In this document: piece after piece, positions 52,241 through 60,264 of the stretch
Layout: every line of letters starts with the position of its first letter
How positions within the stretch are numbered: position 1 is the first letter of the stretch
From: Streptomyces sp. TBY4
GTDB lineage: Bacteria; Actinomycetota; Actinomycetes; Streptomycetales; Streptomycetaceae
Reading direction: 5' to 3'
Length of the DNA stretch: 64,000 nucleotides
Assembly (NCBI RefSeq): GCF_024213195.1
Contig: NZ_JANAVF010000002.1
Coordinates: 434,001 to 498,000 of the forward strand
Notes under the pieces: generated by a model
The model's input: only the letters and a program-made list of their open reading frames with translations
Database searches by the model: none
Told to the model about the DNA's origin: nothing
Made by a program: the position numbers and the translations under genes

Positions 52241-52377
52241 AATACGGTGCGCGGCCGGGTTCGGCGGCGTCGGGTCGGTGGCTGCTTGGACTAGGCGCAC
52301 GGTGCAACCGCCCCTCTGGCATTCGCGGTTATGATTTCGGGCAGCGTCGCGTGCCGGTGGCGGATGAATCGTCAGGC

Positions 52378-53178
52378 ATGGAGGCGTCGTATCGAAAGGT
52401 GGCTACGGCCATTCCCACCCCAATTTCACCGAAGGTCACGCTTTACCCCGCTGAGGACCGGTTCCTCGGCACCCGACCCGCCGTCCTCGTCCTGCCCGGC
52501 GGCGGCTTCCGGGAACTCCCACCGCACGAGGGCGAAGGCTACGCGCGCTGGCTGTCCGGCCTCGGCATCCACGCCTTCGTCCTGTCCTACCGGCTACTGC
52601 CGGACCGGTTCCCGGCCCCGCTCGAAGACGCCCGGGCCGGGTTGGATCACATCCGCAACGGCGACCACGGCCTCGACGTCGGCCGGGTCGGCGTCATCGG
52701 GTCAAGCGCGGGCGGCCAACTCGCCGGCCTGCTCATGACCGGCCGGGTCCTGTCCATGGAGGAGAGCGTCGCCGACCCGCCCCGTCCGGACTTCGCGATC
52801 CTGGCCTATGCGCTGGCCGACCTCGACCTGCTGCCGCCGTCGGTGGTCGAGAACCTGCTCGGTGACCTGCTGCCCATGAAGGACGAGCTGTCCCCGGCCA
52901 AGCATGTGGATGCGTCGGTCTGTCCGACCTTCGTATGGGCCACCGCTCAGGACCCGCCGGGCCTGCCCAACGCCCTGGAGTGGACCCGGGCGCTGGCGGC
53001 GGCCGCGGTACCGGTGGAGTTGCACGTGTACCCGGGCGGCAGCCACGGCATCGGCCTGGCCGACGGCGTGGAATACGCTGGCGAGCCACATAAGTTCATT
53101 GCGCACGAGCCGCATACCGCGTCCTGGACGACCGCGTGCGCGGCCTGGCTGCGACGGGAGGGCGTTCTTGTCGACTGA
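52378..53178 (+). CDS. Alpha/beta hydrolase (BD-FAE-type esterase)
   Basis: A 266-residue hydrolase. VLVLPGGGFRELPPHEGEGYARWLSGLGIHAFVLSYRLLP is the oxyanion strand-turn region, GVIGSSAGGQLAGLL holds the nucleophile Ser (GxSxG), and VYPGGSHGIGLA carries the catalytic His. It resembles acetyl-xylan and small-ester hydrolases, and has no signal peptide. The ATG at 52378 lacks a good ribosome site; a GTG at 52351 is an alternative. The stop overlaps the following hemerythrin gene by 11 bases, so the two are expressed together. Confidence 0.83.
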   Translation: MEASYRKVATAIPTPISPKVTLYPAEDRFLGTRPAVLVLPGGGFRELPPHEGEGYARWLSGLGIHAFVLSYRLLPDRFPAPLEDARAGLDHIRNGDHGLDVGRVGVIGSSAGGQLAGLLMTGRVLSMEESVADPPRPDFAILAYALADLDLLPPSVVENLLGDLLPMKDELSPAKHVDASVCPTFVWATAQDPPGLPNALEWTRALAAAAVPVELHVYPGGSHGIGLADGVEYAGEPHKFIAHEPHTASWTTACAAWLRREGVLVD

Positions 53179-53629
53179 CCGCGTCACCGCCTGGGGCGGG
53201 GAGCTGAAGAAGGTGCACGGCAAGCTGCGCACTGCGTTGGCGCTGGCGCGGGCGGCACTGGACGGCGGTGACCCCGCCGACGCCGCCACCGACCTGCTGT
53301 TGTTCTGCCACGGGTTCTGCGCTGCACTGTCCGGCCACCATCGCGCCGAGGACGGTTCGCTGTTCCCGGAACTGGTGCGGGCGCGACCCGACATGGCGCC
53401 GGTGGTCGCGAAGCTGAGTCAGGACCACAACATGATCGAGTACCTCATCGGTGGATTGCAGAAGGCGTTGGCCGACTTGACCGACCCGGAGGTGGCACAC
53501 CGCCATCTGGACGGGATCGAGGCGGTCATGGAGACGCACTTCAAGTACGAGGAGAAGCAACTGGGACCGGTGCTGGACGGCATGGATGCCGACTTCGACC
53601 GCACCGAGATCTTCGGCCCGATCAACTGA
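53168..53629 (+). CDS. Hemerythrin-like domain protein (copy 1)
   Basis: A 153-residue four-helix protein. The metal-ligand motifs are FCHGFCAALSGHHRAEDGSLFPEL, LSQDHNMIEYL and METHFKYEEKQL, giving His/Glu ligands for a di-iron centre. Relatives bind or sense oxygen or protect against reactive oxygen and nitrogen. The start is a TTG with GGGAGG six bases upstream, 11 bases inside the esterase gene. A perfect hairpin follows, then a convergent PRC-barrel gene, an arrangement repeated at 55.6-56.6 kb. Confidence 0.9.
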   Translation: MSTDRVTAWGGELKKVHGKLRTALALARAALDGGDPADAATDLLLFCHGFCAALSGHHRAEDGSLFPELVRARPDMAPVVAKLSQDHNMIEYLIGGLQKALADLTDPEVAHRHLDGIEAVMETHFKYEEKQLGPVLDGMDADFDRTEIFGPIN

Positions 53630-53636
53630 GCCGCGT

Positions 53637-53670
53637 CCCGTTCGCGCCGCCCGCCGACGGCGCGAACGGG
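53637..53670. terminator. Perfect hairpin between hemerythrin 1 and PRC-barrel 1
   Basis: CCCGTTCGCGCCG and CGGCGCGAACGGG form a 13-bp perfect stem around an 8-base loop, immediately after the hemerythrin stop. Confidence 0.85.
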
Positions 53671-53767
53671 AATCCACCTGGGTTCGCGCGGAACCTGACG
53701 GGCATCGCCCTTGGCCTGCTCGGTCTTGGCTCGGGCCTTCTCGTCCTTCGACACGGCCGACACCAGG

Positions 53768-54133
53768 TCAGGCGGGCGGGACAATGAACGGGATGCGGGA
53801 GAGGTAGTGGGTGCCCAGGGCTTCGCGGCGGTGGGAGTTCCCGAGGTTCTTGTCCTGATGGAACTCCGGGGCGGACTTGATCTGTTCCTTGGTGCGGTCC
53901 ACGTAGACCTTCTCCGCCATGTGGTCGATCCGGGTCACCAGACCGGCGGGCAGCAGGACCTCTTTGCCGAGGATCCACACGCCGGTGTCGACGACCAGAT
54001 AGGCGTCGGTGACCTCGTCGGAGTGCTTGTCGACCTTGCCGATGCTGCCGTCGAGCGCCTCGACCCCGTAGCCGGTGAGATCGCCTGCCAGATGGTCGAC
54101 GCCTGCGCGGTAGGCCCACACGTTCTCCGCCAT
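53768..54133 (-). CDS. PRC-barrel domain protein (copy 1)
   Basis: A 121-residue protein: NVWAYRAGVDHLAGDLTGYGVEALDGSIGKVDKHSDEVTDAYLVVDTG, then ILGKEVLLPAGLVTRIDHMAEKVYVDRTKEQIKSAPEFHQDK, the PRC-barrel with the C-terminal stress-protein tail common in actinomycetes. PRC barrels bind RNA or proteins; this type is often induced in osmotic stress. It is about 60% identical by eye to copy 2 at 56254-56607. AAGGAG stands nine bases before the ATG at 54133. Confidence 0.9.
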   Translation of the reverse strand: MAENVWAYRAGVDHLAGDLTGYGVEALDGSIGKVDKHSDEVTDAYLVVDTGVWILGKEVLLPAGLVTRIDHMAEKVYVDRTKEQIKSAPEFHQDKNLGNSHRREALGTHYLSRIPFIVPPA

Positions 54134-54719
54134 GCCAAACAACTCCTTCGATCGGAACCGTGGCCCCTCCATCCCGTATCCCAGGGAAGGCAGGAACCTC
54201 CGTCTACGGCGCGCCTGCCCCGGGACCCGCAGCTCCACTCCCCCCATCCGGGGTTGTCGGCTCGCTCTGACAAACAGTGGGCTTCGACCGTTTGGGCCGA
54301 CGAGGAGTGGCCATAAGCGTGGTCATGGGAGTCCGCGACGGTGAGCGGCGCGGATTTCCGGGCAGGCCCGAGTCGCGTGGTGGCATCCCCCCCGCCATCA
54401 CGCGACCGGGACTCCTCCGCACCACAGGCACGACAGCCGGCCGTCCTGGCCCCGCACGGTGACCGAACGCTTTCGGTCGGTGCTCTTCCCGATCGATTCG
54501 CGCAGCGGCTCGGTACACCCCCGTCGCCGACGCTTCAGCAGTCGGCCGCGGGCGGCGAGGACCAGGGCGGCAGCTCGGCAATGTCCTCCACGATCTTGTC
54601 GTCATCGGTGCGGGATACGGCAATGCCGTCGTCGACGACTCGTTTGCTGATCTGGACGTCAGGGCGCTCTCGCCCTGGTCTGATCCCTGGTTGCAAGGGA
54701 CGGCGGGTGCTGACGCGTC
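54134..54719. other. Gene-free stretch with a short unassigned frame
   Basis: About 590 bases. A minus-strand frame ending at 54535 reads DVQISKRVVDDGIAVSRTDDDKIVEDIAELPPWS, which looks like real protein, possibly the displaced tail of the gene at 54720 or of a lost gene. Otherwise only the promoter region of PRC-barrel copy 1 is expected here. Confidence 0.4.
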
Positions 54720-55010
54720 TCAGTTCGTGATGAGAGGCCCGTAGGGGAAACCCTCCGGCGCGAAGATGAGGATGAAATCCTTGCGCATCCGAACGGCTAC
54801 CGCCCACAGGCGGGCCAAGACGTATGCCTGGGACGGAAGGTCGAGGCCAAGGGCTGCGGCAGCACGGTCTCTCCGGGGTACGAGGTCTGGCACGTCCCGC
54901 AGGTACTCGGCTTCGAGCTTTCGACTCTCCTCGTCCGTGAACGTTCGGCTTGAGGTCGATCGGGGGATTCCCACGACCACGCCGACACGGAAGGTAACTC
55001 TTCGCGCCAT
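54720..55010 (-). CDS. Small hypothetical protein
   Basis: A 96-residue protein starting MARRVTFRVGVVVGIPRSTSS. A charged middle (DEESRKLEAEYLRDVPDLVPRRDRAAAALGL) is followed by YVLARLWAVAVRMRKDFILIFAPEGFPYG. I recognise no family. There is no good ribosome site, so the start and even its status as a gene are uncertain; composition and codon use are in favour. Confidence 0.5.
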   Translation of the reverse strand: MARRVTFRVGVVVGIPRSTSSRTFTDEESRKLEAEYLRDVPDLVPRRDRAAAALGLDLPSQAYVLARLWAVAVRMRKDFILIFAPEGFPYGPLITN

Positions 55011-55133
55011 TGGTGTCACGGTGCGTCGTGAGTGGGTCGCGATCCCAGCCCGTCGTGTCGGCAGGCGCACACTCGCCCGGCGTGAGGATGAGCTCGCGCA
55101 GCCCCTTCCACCCTGACCCACAGGAGCCCTGTC

Positions 55134-55409
55134 ATGCTCGAGCGCACGCTTCGCAAGGACCACACCGAGGTCACCTTCATCCTTCCCGCCGACACCCCGC
55201 CAGGGCCGGTGAGCGTCGTCGGGGACTTCAATGAGTGGCAGCCCGGGGCTCATACCCTCATGCCGCGCAAGGACGGTAGGAGGGCGGTCACCGTGATGCT
55301 GCCGGCCAAGACCACGCACTCCTTCCGCTATCTGGCAGCCGGCGACTACTGGTTCAACGACGAGAGCGCAGGGGACCGGGAGGGTCCCAACAGCCGCCTC
55401 CACACCTGA
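55134..55409 (+). CDS. Isoamylase N-terminal-type (CBM48/E-set) domain protein
   Basis: A 91-residue beta-sandwich: EVTFILPADTPPGPVSVVGDFNEWQPGAHTLMPRKDGRRAVTVMLPAKTTHSFRYLAAGDYWFNDESA. GDFNEWQPG and the terminal YWFNDESA are hallmarks of the glycogen-binding E-set module found in glycogen-branching enzymes and AMPK-beta. As a free-standing domain it may bind glycogen or trehalose polymers. AGGAG precedes the ATG. It lies before the second hemerythrin gene. Confidence 0.9.
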   Translation: MLERTLRKDHTEVTFILPADTPPGPVSVVGDFNEWQPGAHTLMPRKDGRRAVTVMLPAKTTHSFRYLAAGDYWFNDESAGDREGPNSRLHT

Positions 55410-55574
55410 GGCCGCAGCCGACCCCGTCACGCGCGCCTGCCGGCGCCGCCCCGGAGCACGCTGCCCGTACGGATCAAACCCCCGGCCGGGGTGGGCCGCG
55501 CGGGGCCGCACCGGGTAGACGGAGTCTGGGCGGTGGGTCGCACTGCCCGGCCGGCCGATGCTGAGGAGGACCCG

Positions 55575-56048
55575 GTGGACGGGATCGTGCTGCTCAAGGA
55601 AGACCACAAGACGGTCGAGAAGCTGTTCAAGCAGTTCGAGAAGGCCGGCGACGGCGCGCACGCGGAGAAGCGAAAGATCGCCGACAAGGTGATCGACGAG
55701 CTGACCACGCACACCTGGATCGAAGAGAAGATCTTCTACCCGGCCGTTCGGGAGGCCGCTCCCGAGACCAAGGACCATGTTCTGGAGAGCATCGAGGAGC
55801 ACCACGTCGTGCTGTGGATGCTCTCAGAGCTCAAGGACCTCGACGCGGCCGACGAACGCTTCGACGCCAAGATGACCGTCCTCATGGAGAACGTCCGCCA
55901 CCACGTCGAGGAGGAGGAGAAGGAGTGGTTCCCCGACGTCCGCAAGGCCATGGGCCGCAACCGCCTCACGGACCTCGGCCGGCAGATGGAGGAGGCGAAG
56001 AAGCGGGCTCCGGGCGAGCCGCTCGCCGTACCCAGCGCCAAGAGCTGA
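55575..56048 (+). CDS. Hemerythrin-like domain protein (copy 2)
   Basis: A 157-residue four-helix protein: VLLKEDHKTVEKLFKQFEKAG, THTWIEEKIFYPAV, ESIEEHHVVLWML and RHHVEEEEKEWFPDVRKAMG supply the His/Glu di-iron ligands. This is the common actinobacterial stress hemerythrin. GAGGAGGACCCG precedes the GTG at 55575. A 16-bp perfect hairpin follows, then a convergent PRC-barrel gene, mirroring the first hemerythrin/PRC pair. Confidence 0.93.
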   Translation: MDGIVLLKEDHKTVEKLFKQFEKAGDGAHAEKRKIADKVIDELTTHTWIEEKIFYPAVREAAPETKDHVLESIEEHHVVLWMLSELKDLDAADERFDAKMTVLMENVRHHVEEEEKEWFPDVRKAMGRNRLTDLGRQMEEAKKRAPGEPLAVPSAKS

Positions 56049-56193
56049 CCCGCCCCCGCCCCTGCGCCGACTCACGGCACCCAGCGGAGGGCGCCGCCTT
56101 CAGGCAGTCCGGGGAACCGGCGAGGGCACTCGCCGGGCAGCTCTCCCGGGCGCCGTCCCACCAGGCCACCACGCCCGAAGAGGCGCGGCAGCA

Positions 56194-56229
56194 GGGCGGG
56201 GGCGACAGCCGAAGCTGTCGCCCCCGCCC
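56194..56229. terminator. Perfect 16-bp hairpin between hemerythrin 2 and PRC-barrel 2
   Basis: GGGCGGGGGCGACAGC and GCTGTCGCCCCCGCCC pair over 16 bp around the tetraloop CGAA, between two convergent stop codons. The strongest hairpin of the window. Confidence 0.9.
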
Positions 56230-56253
56230 TGGGGTGCCGGTGTCCGCGCCCTG

Positions 56254-56607
56254 TTAAAGGCGGTGCGGGCCTTCGTAGTAGCCGCCGACCTGGCGGTGGT
56301 AGTCGGTGTCGTGGAGGTGCTTTTCCTTGTCGAACTCGGGAGCGTTCTTGATCTGCTCCTTGGTTCGGTCGACGTAGATCTTCGCATCGTTCGCGTCGAT
56401 CCGGCTGATCGTGCCCGCCGGCAGGAGGACTTCCTTGCCGAAGATCCACGGGCCGGTGTCGACCACGATGTAGGAGGAGCCGACCTCGTCGGAGTGCTTG
56501 TCGACCTTGCCGATGGAACCGTCGCTCGCCTCGACCTTGTATCCCGTCAGGTCCGCACCGGCCAGACGGCCGGCGGTCTCGCGGTAACCCCAAAAATTCT
56601 CAGTCAT
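56254..56607 (-). CDS. PRC-barrel domain protein (copy 2)
   Basis: A 117-residue protein: NFWGYRETAGRLAGADLTGYKVEASDGSIGKVDKHSDEVGSSYIVVDTG, then IFGKEVLLPAGTISRIDANDAKIYVDRTKEQIKNAPEFDKEK, and a Tyr-rich tail (YHRQVGGYYEGPHRL). It is the same family as copy 1 at 53768-54133, with almost the same motif spacing. GGAGGAG lies upstream of the ATG at 56607. A role in stress-related RNA or membrane association is inferred from family context. Confidence 0.92.
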   Translation of the reverse strand: MTENFWGYRETAGRLAGADLTGYKVEASDGSIGKVDKHSDEVGSSYIVVDTGPWIFGKEVLLPAGTISRIDANDAKIYVDRTKEQIKNAPEFDKEKHLHDTDYHRQVGGYYEGPHRL

Positions 56608-56788
56608 GCGAAGAACAACTCCTCCGGTTAATGGGAGACTGAGGGGAAGAATTCCCCGGCGGCTCTCCCTTTTCCGTGTTGTGTTCACGGCGGAAATCGC
56701 GTTCCGTTCTGACCTCCGCCTGCCCTGCATTTTTGCCCTTACACTTCCGGGCCCACATCCGGACCAGACTGGGGCGTCTGTCAGGCAG

Positions 56789-56950
56789 CTACCAGCGGTA
56801 CCACCGGCTGCTGCCGCCCTTCGGTCGGGCGACGAATCCGATCAGCCACAGCACGAGGACCGCAATTGCGACCCACCAGAGAATCTTGAGCGCGAAACCC
56901 GCACCGGCGAGAACCAGAACCAGCAGAAGAACGAGAAGAAGGGGAACCAT
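56789..56950 (-). CDS. Small hydrophobic two-helix membrane protein
   Basis: A 53-residue protein starting MVPLLLVLLLVLVLAGAGF, then LWWVAIAVLVLWLIGFVARP, ending with a basic Trp/Arg/Tyr tail (SSRWYRW). This is a well-known streptomycete stress-associated hydrophobic peptide type. GGAGG nine bases before the ATG at 56950 decides the start. Possible role: membrane packing or scaffold; function not established. Confidence 0.85.
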   Translation of the reverse strand: MVPLLLVLLLVLVLAGAGFALKILWWVAIAVLVLWLIGFVARPKGGSSRWYRW

Positions 56951-57060
56951 ATTTATCAACCTCCGAGCAGTCATCTGCCCGGCCGTCACTCGAACATGCG
57001 CGCAGAGATTACTTGCCTCTTATCGGTGCGGGCGGGAATGCGCGCGGCCGCATCGGTGAA

Positions 57061-57519
57061 TCAAGGCCGCTTCGAGGTGGATACCTCCGGTGTTTCCTCC
57101 ACGACTGTGGCCAGGCGGGCGAGCATGCCGCGATGGCGGATCTGGAGGGCTGCTTCGCTCAGCGGGTTGTGGAGGGCTCCGCTCAGTCCGCGCAGGGGGT
57201 GCTCGTCGCAGATGATCAGGGTTTCCTCACCCCACGGCCGCAGCTGGAGGAAGATGCGCGCCGTGCCGAGCGGTTTGAACGACGCCTCCAGTTCCAGCTC
57301 GGTGCCGGGCTCCAGATGACGCACGGTGGTAGTCCCCTCGGCGGACCAGGGGCCCAGCCGCAGGGTGTAGCGGAGCCGGGAACCGATCGCGGGCCAGTCC
57401 TCATCGAGGGGTACGGATTCCGAGGGCCCTACGACCCACCGCCCGTACTGGGTCGGATCAGCCAGCACGGCCCACACGGCGAACGGAGCCCGCCGGATCA
57501 ACCGATGGCGTACGGCCAT
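57061..57519 (-). CDS. SRPBCC/START-type lipid- or ligand-binding protein
   Basis: A 152-residue Bet v 1-like fold protein: RRAPFAVWAVLADPTQYGRWVVGPSES, GSRLRYTLRLGPWSAEGTTTVRHLEPGTELELEASFKPLGTARIFLQLRPWGEETLIICDEHP and a long C-terminal helix (NPLSEAALQIRHRGMLARLATVVEE). Proteins of this group bind hydrophobic ligands or act as cyclases; no catalytic residues are recognisable. Monocistronic, next to small membrane and hydrophilic stress proteins. Confidence 0.88.
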   Translation of the reverse strand: MAVRHRLIRRAPFAVWAVLADPTQYGRWVVGPSESVPLDEDWPAIGSRLRYTLRLGPWSAEGTTTVRHLEPGTELELEASFKPLGTARIFLQLRPWGEETLIICDEHPLRGLSGALHNPLSEAALQIRHRGMLARLATVVEETPEVSTSKRP

Positions 57520-57610
57520 GACGATTGCCTCCTCCCGGACAGATCGGTCTGTCCGTGGTCAGCGGCCGAGGGTGTTCTTGAACTGTTGCTCGGCCATCGC
57601 CGAGCGCATG

Positions 57611-57862
57611 TCAGTCGGTCGGCTCCTGGGGCTTGGCATTGCCAGGTCCGGCAGCCGGTTGCTCGCCCTGTGTGCCGTTGTCCGCTGCCTTGCCGTTCTC
57701 CTGGCTGCGGCCCCTCTCGGGGCCGCCGCGCCCGGCCCGTCCCTGCTCGGCGTCGGGGAGATCGGGGGCTCCCGGACCGGAGGGCGGCAGATCAGGGGTG
57801 ACGGCGTCACGCTTCTCCGGCACACGGTCGGGAAGCTCGGGCTGAGACGGGGGCCTTCGCAT
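57611..57862 (-). CDS. Small Pro/Gly-rich hydrophilic protein
   Basis: An 83-residue disordered-looking protein, starting MRRPPSQPELPDRVPEKRD and ending GPGNAKPQEPTD, with no hydrophobic stretch. AAGGAG lies seven bases before the ATG at 57862. Low complexity and stress-island location suggest a hydrophilin-like role; no family is recognised. A 16-codon ATG frame (MRSAMAEQQFKNTLGR) begins at 57606, immediately after its stop. Confidence 0.65.
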   Translation of the reverse strand: MRRPPSQPELPDRVPEKRDAVTPDLPPSGPGAPDLPDAEQGRAGRGGPERGRSQENGKAADNGTQGEQPAAGPGNAKPQEPTD

Positions 57863-57879
57863 ACCAGGTCTCCTTGCTG

Positions 57880-58440
57880 TCAGGGGCGGCGGCACGACAG
57901 GGGAGGAGAGAAAGCAGGCGCCGCCGGTGTCCTTCCTGCGCCTGCCCCGATCCCGGCTCCGCACTCGTGCGGAAGGATGGACAGCGTGGACGCGTGATCC
58001 GAGGGAGCTCGGAGCCAGTGCAGCCGGTGCGACAGGGCGCTCACCTCCCGGAGATCACCGGCGTCTTCCAAGGTGGGCGTGATGTGACGCATGAGGGCGC
58101 ACAGGGCGTCGCCGCTGCTGCGCGGTCGACCGTCCGGCCCCACGAGGGTGCCGCTCAAGCCGTACCGGGCCGCGTGCCGGTTGGCGACCTGGAGCACCTC
58201 GGGATCGCCCGCAGGGGCCGGCGGCATGCCCGCCGTCTCCTCGGCGAGCGCCGTGGCGACCAAGGCCCGGATGATGCCGGCGAGCAGCACGGCGTCGTCC
58301 GCCCGCAGTTGTACGTCCGGGCAGCGCACTTCGGCGGTCGGGTAGCGGTCCGAAAGAGCGTCCCCAGCCAGGCCCGGACCCGGTTCAGCACGGCGACGCC
58401 CGCTTCCCGGTCGGGGACTGCCATATGGACGTGCATGTCG
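57880..58440 (-). pseudogene. Remnant of a carboxylate-amine ligase (GCS2/YbdK type)
   Basis: The pieces [28 protein letters not shown] and, after a frame change, [40 protein letters not shown] through [20 protein letters not shown] match the C-terminal half of glutamate-cysteine ligase-like YbdK enzymes. The block between them (about 60 residues of the catalytic domain) and the whole N-terminus are missing. The gene is truncated and internally deleted. Confidence 0.8.
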
Positions 58441-58444
58441 CAGT

Positions 58445-58738
58445 CGGAGCAAGTGGCCCCCGACCTCGTCGAGTTGGGACCGCGTCCTGGAGGCGCTGAA
58501 GGCCTGGGGCCACGACACCAGCGAACTGGAGGAAGCGTCCGACATCGTGGCCCGCGAGCACTACGCCCACCTCAGAGCCGCGCGTGCTTCCTGGGGCGGC
58601 GACGGGACAGGCCGCGCGACTGAGCGGGTCGCGGGCACATGGAAGGCGTGGCGCGGGACATACGTACGCCAACAGGCCCGCACGCGGCCGCAGTCGGGCC
58701 ACCCGTTCGTACCCGCACGGAGAAAAGGAGACGTCGTC
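58445..58738 (+). other. Unassigned coding-like fragment before the DUF4236 gene
   Basis: A plus-strand frame includes [44 protein letters not shown], with good codon bias, then becomes low-complexity. There is no start signal. Probably the end of a lost gene; family not recognised. Confidence 0.4.
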
Positions 58739-58927
58739 GTGCCGCTGACATTTCGCAAGAGCTTCAGGATTCTGCCGGGCGTCCGGCTCAACATCAACCG
58801 CAAGTCGTGGTCGATCACCACGGGAGGAAAGCACGGCCCCCGCCGGACTCGCAGCAGTACCGGACGCCGTACCACCTCCATGAACCTGCCCGGCCCCTTC
58901 GGCTGGCGGAAGAGCCGGCGCGGCTGA
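58739..58927 (+). CDS. DUF4236 domain protein
   Basis: A 62-residue protein with the DUF4236 core: PLTFRKSFRILPGVRLNINRKSWSITTGGKHGPRRTRSSTGRRTTSMNLPGPFGW. The fold is a short basic beta-rich unit of unknown function, often at the N-terminus of membrane proteins in other bacteria but free-standing in Streptomyces. AAGGAG lies nine bases before the GTG at 58739. It precedes the phospholipase D-like gene. Confidence 0.85.
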   Translation: MPLTFRKSFRILPGVRLNINRKSWSITTGGKHGPRRTRSSTGRRTTSMNLPGPFGWRKSRRG

Positions 58928-58986
58928 TCTACGCGGTGCGTACCGCGCCCGCCATGTCCACGTTTGCGTTTCGACCAGGAGATCCG

Positions 58987-60210
58987 ATGCCCCGTACGAA
59001 GGAGTCGGCCGGTCCGGCCGCCGGCGCTCCCCGATCACCCCTGGTGTCGTCGGCCGAGATGCGGGGGGCCCGGCTGAGGCGGCGCCTGGAGCGGCTGATA
59101 GGGATCGCGGCGACCGAGGGCAACGCGCTCACCCCCCTGCGGAACGGAGACGAGATCTTCGCCGCGATGCTGGCCGCGATCCACCGTGCCCAGCACACGG
59201 TGGACATGATGACGTTCGTGTACTGGAGGGGTGACATCGCCCGCGACTTCGCCCGGGCCCTCGCCGAGCGGGCCCGCGCCGGGGTGCGGGTACGCCTGCT
59301 TCTCGACGGTTTCGGCAGCCGCCTGATCGAAAGAGGGCTGTTGGACCACATGGAGCGGGCCGGCGTGAAGGTGGCGTGGTTCCGAAAGCCGCTGTACCTC
59401 TCGCCGCTCAAGCAGAACCACCGCTGCCACAGAAAGGTCCTCGTCGTCGACGAGGAGACCGCGTTCACCGGCGGGGTCGGGATCGCCGAGGAGTGGTGCG
59501 GTAACGCGCGCAACACACATGAATGGCGCGACACGCACGTCGAGGTCCGCGGACCCGCCGTCGACGGGATCGCCGCCGCGTTCGCGCAGAACTGGGCCGA
59601 GTGCCACGACGAACTCTTCGACGACCGGGACCGGTTCGTCGACCACCGCCCGCAGGGCGAAGCGATCGTCCAGGTTGTACGTGGCTCGGCCAGCTTCGGC
59701 TGGCAGGACATGCAGACGCTGATGAGGGTCATGCTGGAGTCTGCCGAGGAGCGCTTCCGCCTGGCCACCGCCTACTTCTCACCGGACACGTACTTCATCG
59801 AGCTGCTCTGTGCCACCGCCCGGCGCGGGGTCGAGGTGGAGATCCTGCTCCCCGGCCCGCACACCGACAAGCGCGTCTGCCAGCTTGCCGGCCAGCACCA
59901 CTACACCGAGCTCATCGCCTGCGGGGTGAGGATCTACCAGTACCAGCCGACGATGATGCACGCGAAGGTCATCACCGTTGACCACGTCGCCACCCTGATC
60001 GGCTCGACCAACTTCAACCGCCGCTCCCTCGATCACGACGAGGAGGTCATGCTCGCCGTGATCGACGAGCATTTCACCAACGTCCTCGACGGACATTTCG
60101 ACGAGGACCTGGCCGCGAGCGAACTGATTCAGGAAGGCCGCTGGAGGCGACGCCCCGCCCTCCAACGTGCCCGTGAACTCGCCGTGCAGCCGGTGCGCCG
60201 CTTCCTGTGA
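58987..60210 (+). CDS. Phospholipase D/cardiolipin synthase-like protein
   Basis: A 407-residue enzyme with two HKD catalytic motifs: CHRKVLVVDEETAFTGGVGIAEEWCG in the first half and MHAKVITVDHVATLIGSTNFNRRSLDHDEE in the second. The chain VDMMTFVYWRGDIARDFARALAERARAGVRVRLLLDGFGS is typical of bacterial cardiolipin synthases, but the usual N-terminal membrane helices are absent. It transfers or hydrolyses phosphatidyl groups of membrane lipids. AGGAG six bases before the ATG at 58987 decides the start. Membrane-lipid remodelling in stress is the likely role. Confidence 0.9.
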   Translation: MPRTKESAGPAAGAPRSPLVSSAEMRGARLRRRLERLIGIAATEGNALTPLRNGDEIFAAMLAAIHRAQHTVDMMTFVYWRGDIARDFARALAERARAGVRVRLLLDGFGSRLIERGLLDHMERAGVKVAWFRKPLYLSPLKQNHRCHRKVLVVDEETAFTGGVGIAEEWCGNARNTHEWRDTHVEVRGPAVDGIAAAFAQNWAECHDELFDDRDRFVDHRPQGEAIVQVVRGSASFGWQDMQTLMRVMLESAEERFRLATAYFSPDTYFIELLCATARRGVEVEILLPGPHTDKRVCQLAGQHHYTELIACGVRIYQYQPTMMHAKVITVDHVATLIGSTNFNRRSLDHDEEVMLAVIDEHFTNVLDGHFDEDLAASELIQEGRWRRRPALQRARELAVQPVRRFL

Positions 60211-60264
60211 CTACCGTCACGATGGTGGAGTCCACCGACACGGGTCGGGACCAATGCCTGGTGC

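Noticed and set aside
57559..57606. 15-codon ORF MRSAMAEQQFKNTLGR-like directly after the 57611 gene
   Set aside because: Too short, no ribosome site of its own; may be read-through context or a fragment.
60211..60264. Terminator hairpin between the phospholipase D-like and topoisomerase genes
   Set aside because: The only dyad, GGTGGAGTCCACC, leaves no room for a loop and is not convincing.
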